Shown here piece by piece: positions 5,045-6,460 of a stretch of 6,460 nucleotides of DNA (the first letter of the stretch is position 1; each line of letters starts with the position of its first letter). The stretch is from NCBI GenBank assembly GCA_030592655.1, contig JAUVIQ010000174.1, forward strand, positions 1-6,460, given 5' to 3'. Made by a program: the position numbers and the translations under genes. The DNA is from Planctomycetales bacterium (GTDB lineage: Bacteria; Planctomycetota; Phycisphaerae; SM23-33). The notes beneath the pieces are model-generated. The model was not told where the DNA came from. It was given only the letters and a program-made list of their open reading frames with translations, and ran no database searches.

Positions 5045-6325
5045 ATGGCAACATTAGCATTAAACGGCGGAAAAGCGGCTCGTGAGAAGCCTTTTGTCGG
5101 TTGGCCTGTTTTTGACGAGGCAGAGGAAGAGGTGCTGCTGAAGGTGCTCAGGAGTGGCAAGTGGTGGCGGTTCGCCTTCGGGCAGGGGGTCGAACTGACC
5201 GAGCCTGAAGAAGGCGAGCACAGCCAGGTGGCGCTCTTTCAGAAAGAGTTTGCCGAGTATCACGAATGCAAATACGGAATCGCCGGCGCAAACGGCACGG
5301 GGACGCTGGAGATAGGAATCCGGGCGATGGACCTGGGCATCGGGGACGAGATAATCGTACCGGCCTACACCTACGTCGCCAGCGCGACCTGCGTTCTACA
5401 GAATAACCTCGTTCCGATCTTTGTCGATGTGGACCCGGACACGTACAACATCGACCCGGACAGGATTGAGGAGGCCATCACGGATCGAACACGCGCTATT
5501 ATGGTGGTGCATTTCGGCGGCCAGCCCGTCGATATGGACCGCATAACCGCCATTGCCGCCAGGCACGGTCTGGCGGTGATTGAAGACGCCGCTCACGCCC
5601 ATGGCTGCGAGTGGAAGGGCAAAAAGGCCGGCTCAATGAGCCTGTTCAGTTCCTTCAGTTTCCAGGCTGCCAAGAACATGACCGCCGGCGAGGGCGGCAT
5701 TCTCCTGACCGACGACGAAGCCTTCGCCGCCGAGTGCGATTCGATGGTCTGGTCCGGGCGTCGGATAGGCCGACCCTGGTATGAATTCCATCGCCTCGGA
5801 TGGAATTATCGCATGACGGAGTTCCAGGGCGCGATCCTGCGAGTGCAACTCAGCCGGCTTGAGGAGCAAATCCTGCACCGTGAGCTGCTTGGGGATTATC
5901 TTTCGACGCTGCTTGGTGAAATCGACGGCGTCTCGCCGCTCGTGCGCGACGAGCGCACGACCCGTCACGGCTACCATATTTATATGTTCCGCTACGACGA
6001 GTCGTCCGTCGGAGTACCGAAGCAGAAATTCATTGATGCACTCGAGGCCGAGGGCGTACCGGGCTTCGGCGGCTACACATTCCCGCTGTACAGGAACCCG
6101 ATGTTCGGCAACAAGAAGTTCATCAACGGCGGTTTTCCGCTGGGCACGGAGTATCACGAGGACATTGATTACGCTTTATTTGCGGCGAAATGCCCGGTCT
6201 CCGAACGCGCCTGCAATACTGAAGCGGTCTGGCTTCCGCAGAATATCTTCCTGGGAAGCACCGAAGATATGGATGATGTGGCTGAAGCCATCAAAAAGGT
6301 TTTGGATAACAGGAACGAACTGTAA
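5045..6325 (+). CDS. DegT/DnrJ/EryC1/StrS family PLP-dependent aminotransferase
   Basis: The protein has 426 residues, slightly longer than the usual 370-400. It has fold-type I features in order: NGTGTLEIGIRAM (83-95), PAYTYVASATCVLQNNLVPIF (106-126), VIEDAAHAHG (178-187) with Asp181 for the PLP ring nitrogen, and SFSFQAAKNMTAGEGG (203-218) with Lys210 as the expected Schiff-base lysine. GWNYRMTEFQGAI (252-264) follows. The lysine is present, so this should be an active aminotransferase and not a PLP dehydratase with His at that place. Such enzymes transfer an amino group to a keto-sugar or keto-cyclitol. An acidic insert near 45-60 (GQGVELTEPEEGEHS) is longer than I expect for the family. 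AGGAAGG precedes ATG by 7 nt. Placement after a Gfo/Idh dehydrogenase suggests an oxidation-transamination pair, in either direction. Confidence 0.93.
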   Translation: MATLALNGGKAAREKPFVGWPVFDEAEEEVLLKVLRSGKWWRFAFGQGVELTEPEEGEHSQVALFQKEFAEYHECKYGIAGANGTGTLEIGIRAMDLGIGDEIIVPAYTYVASATCVLQNNLVPIFVDVDPDTYNIDPDRIEEAITDRTRAIMVVHFGGQPVDMDRITAIAARHGLAVIEDAAHAHGCEWKGKKAGSMSLFSSFSFQAAKNMTAGEGGILLTDDEAFAAECDSMVWSGRRIGRPWYEFHRLGWNYRMTEFQGAILRVQLSRLEEQILHRELLGDYLSTLLGEIDGVSPLVRDERTTRHGYHIYMFRYDESSVGVPKQKFIDALEAEGVPGFGGYTFPLYRNPMFGNKKFINGGFPLGTEYHEDIDYALFAAKCPVSERACNTEAVWLPQNIFLGSTEDMDDVAEAIKKVLDNRNEL

Positions 6326-6348
6326 GGAACCGGGCAGGAGAAAATCCA

Positions 6349-6460
6349 ATGGCGTCGGAAGAACGTTCTCTCGTTGAAGATGTAAAACACAAGCAGGGTA
6401 AATACGGCGGGTTCTCCTTCGGCGGGCAGGAGCCGGACGGCGTGGTCGTTCGCAATCCTC
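6349..6460 (+). CDS. Start of an unidentified gene, 3' part missing
   Basis: An open frame runs from ATG 6349 to the right edge (37 codons plus one base). It begins MASEERSLVEDVKHKQGKYG and continues with GFSFGGQEPDGVVVRNP. AGGAG (6336-6340) lies 8 nt upstream. The start is 23 nt after the aminotransferase stop, so it belongs to the same operon. There is no signal peptide or membrane helix in the visible part. I do not recognise the family from so short a piece. Confidence 0.7.
   Translation, partial: MASEERSLVEDVKHKQGKYGGFSFGGQEPDGVVVRNP

Noticed and set aside
5633..6157. Minus-strand frame of 174 codons
   Set aside because: Shadow of the aminotransferase gene with no recognisable motif.

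Overview
The window looks like chromosomal DNA of a Planctomycetota bacterium, probably of the Phycisphaerae type. This is inferred from the gene mix (ROK regulator, Gfo/Idh/MocA oxidoreductase, DegT-type aminotransferase, large membrane coiled-coil protein) and from several families of short GC-rich palindromic repeats between genes. No rRNA or marker gene is present to prove it. There are no tRNA genes, CRISPR arrays or full-size insertion sequences.

Layout. Two transcription units diverge from a 339-bp intergenic region (2189-2527). Leftward, a strong-looking promoter (TATAAT at 2214-2219) drives a 556-residue membrane-anchored coiled-coil protein (518-2188). It is followed by the start of an ABC-transporter substrate-binding lipoprotein that runs off the left edge (1-401). 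Rightward, a near-consensus promoter (TTGACA-17-TAGAAT, 2461-2489) drives a ROK-family regulator (2528-3712). Next come a Gfo/Idh/MocA dehydrogenase (3811-4869), a DegT/DnrJ/EryC1/StrS PLP aminotransferase (5045-6325) and the start of another gene (6349 to the right edge). All are on one strand with short gaps, so they probably form one operon. A ROK sensor next to a sugar/cyclitol dehydrogenase and a sugar aminotransferase suggests sugar-responsive control of a keto-/amino-sugar or inositol-type pathway. The substrate cannot be read from the sequence.

The most striking feature is a short palindromic element present twice (426-511 and 4897-4999), with identical 16-bp terminal inverted repeats and an inner 10-bp stem. 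Both copies lie exactly between a stop codon and the next gene. Both are flanked by a direct repeat (19/21 and 27/30 bases) that is a second copy of the 3' end of the upstream gene, stop codon included. In each case the insertion duplicated the gene junction, so the upstream gene keeps its end and the downstream gene keeps its start or ribosome-binding site. At the left copy the duplicated junction still shows an ancestral TAATG stop/start overlap. This looks like an undescribed class of small mobile palindrome with an unusually long, gene-boundary target duplication.

Other palindromes add to the picture. A 29-bp-arm hairpin sits in the divergent intergenic region (2272-2346). A CACGGGCG hairpin supplies the stop codon and last residues of the ROK gene (3693-3711). 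Two tandem 30-bp hairpin units lie upstream of the dehydrogenase (3738-3797).
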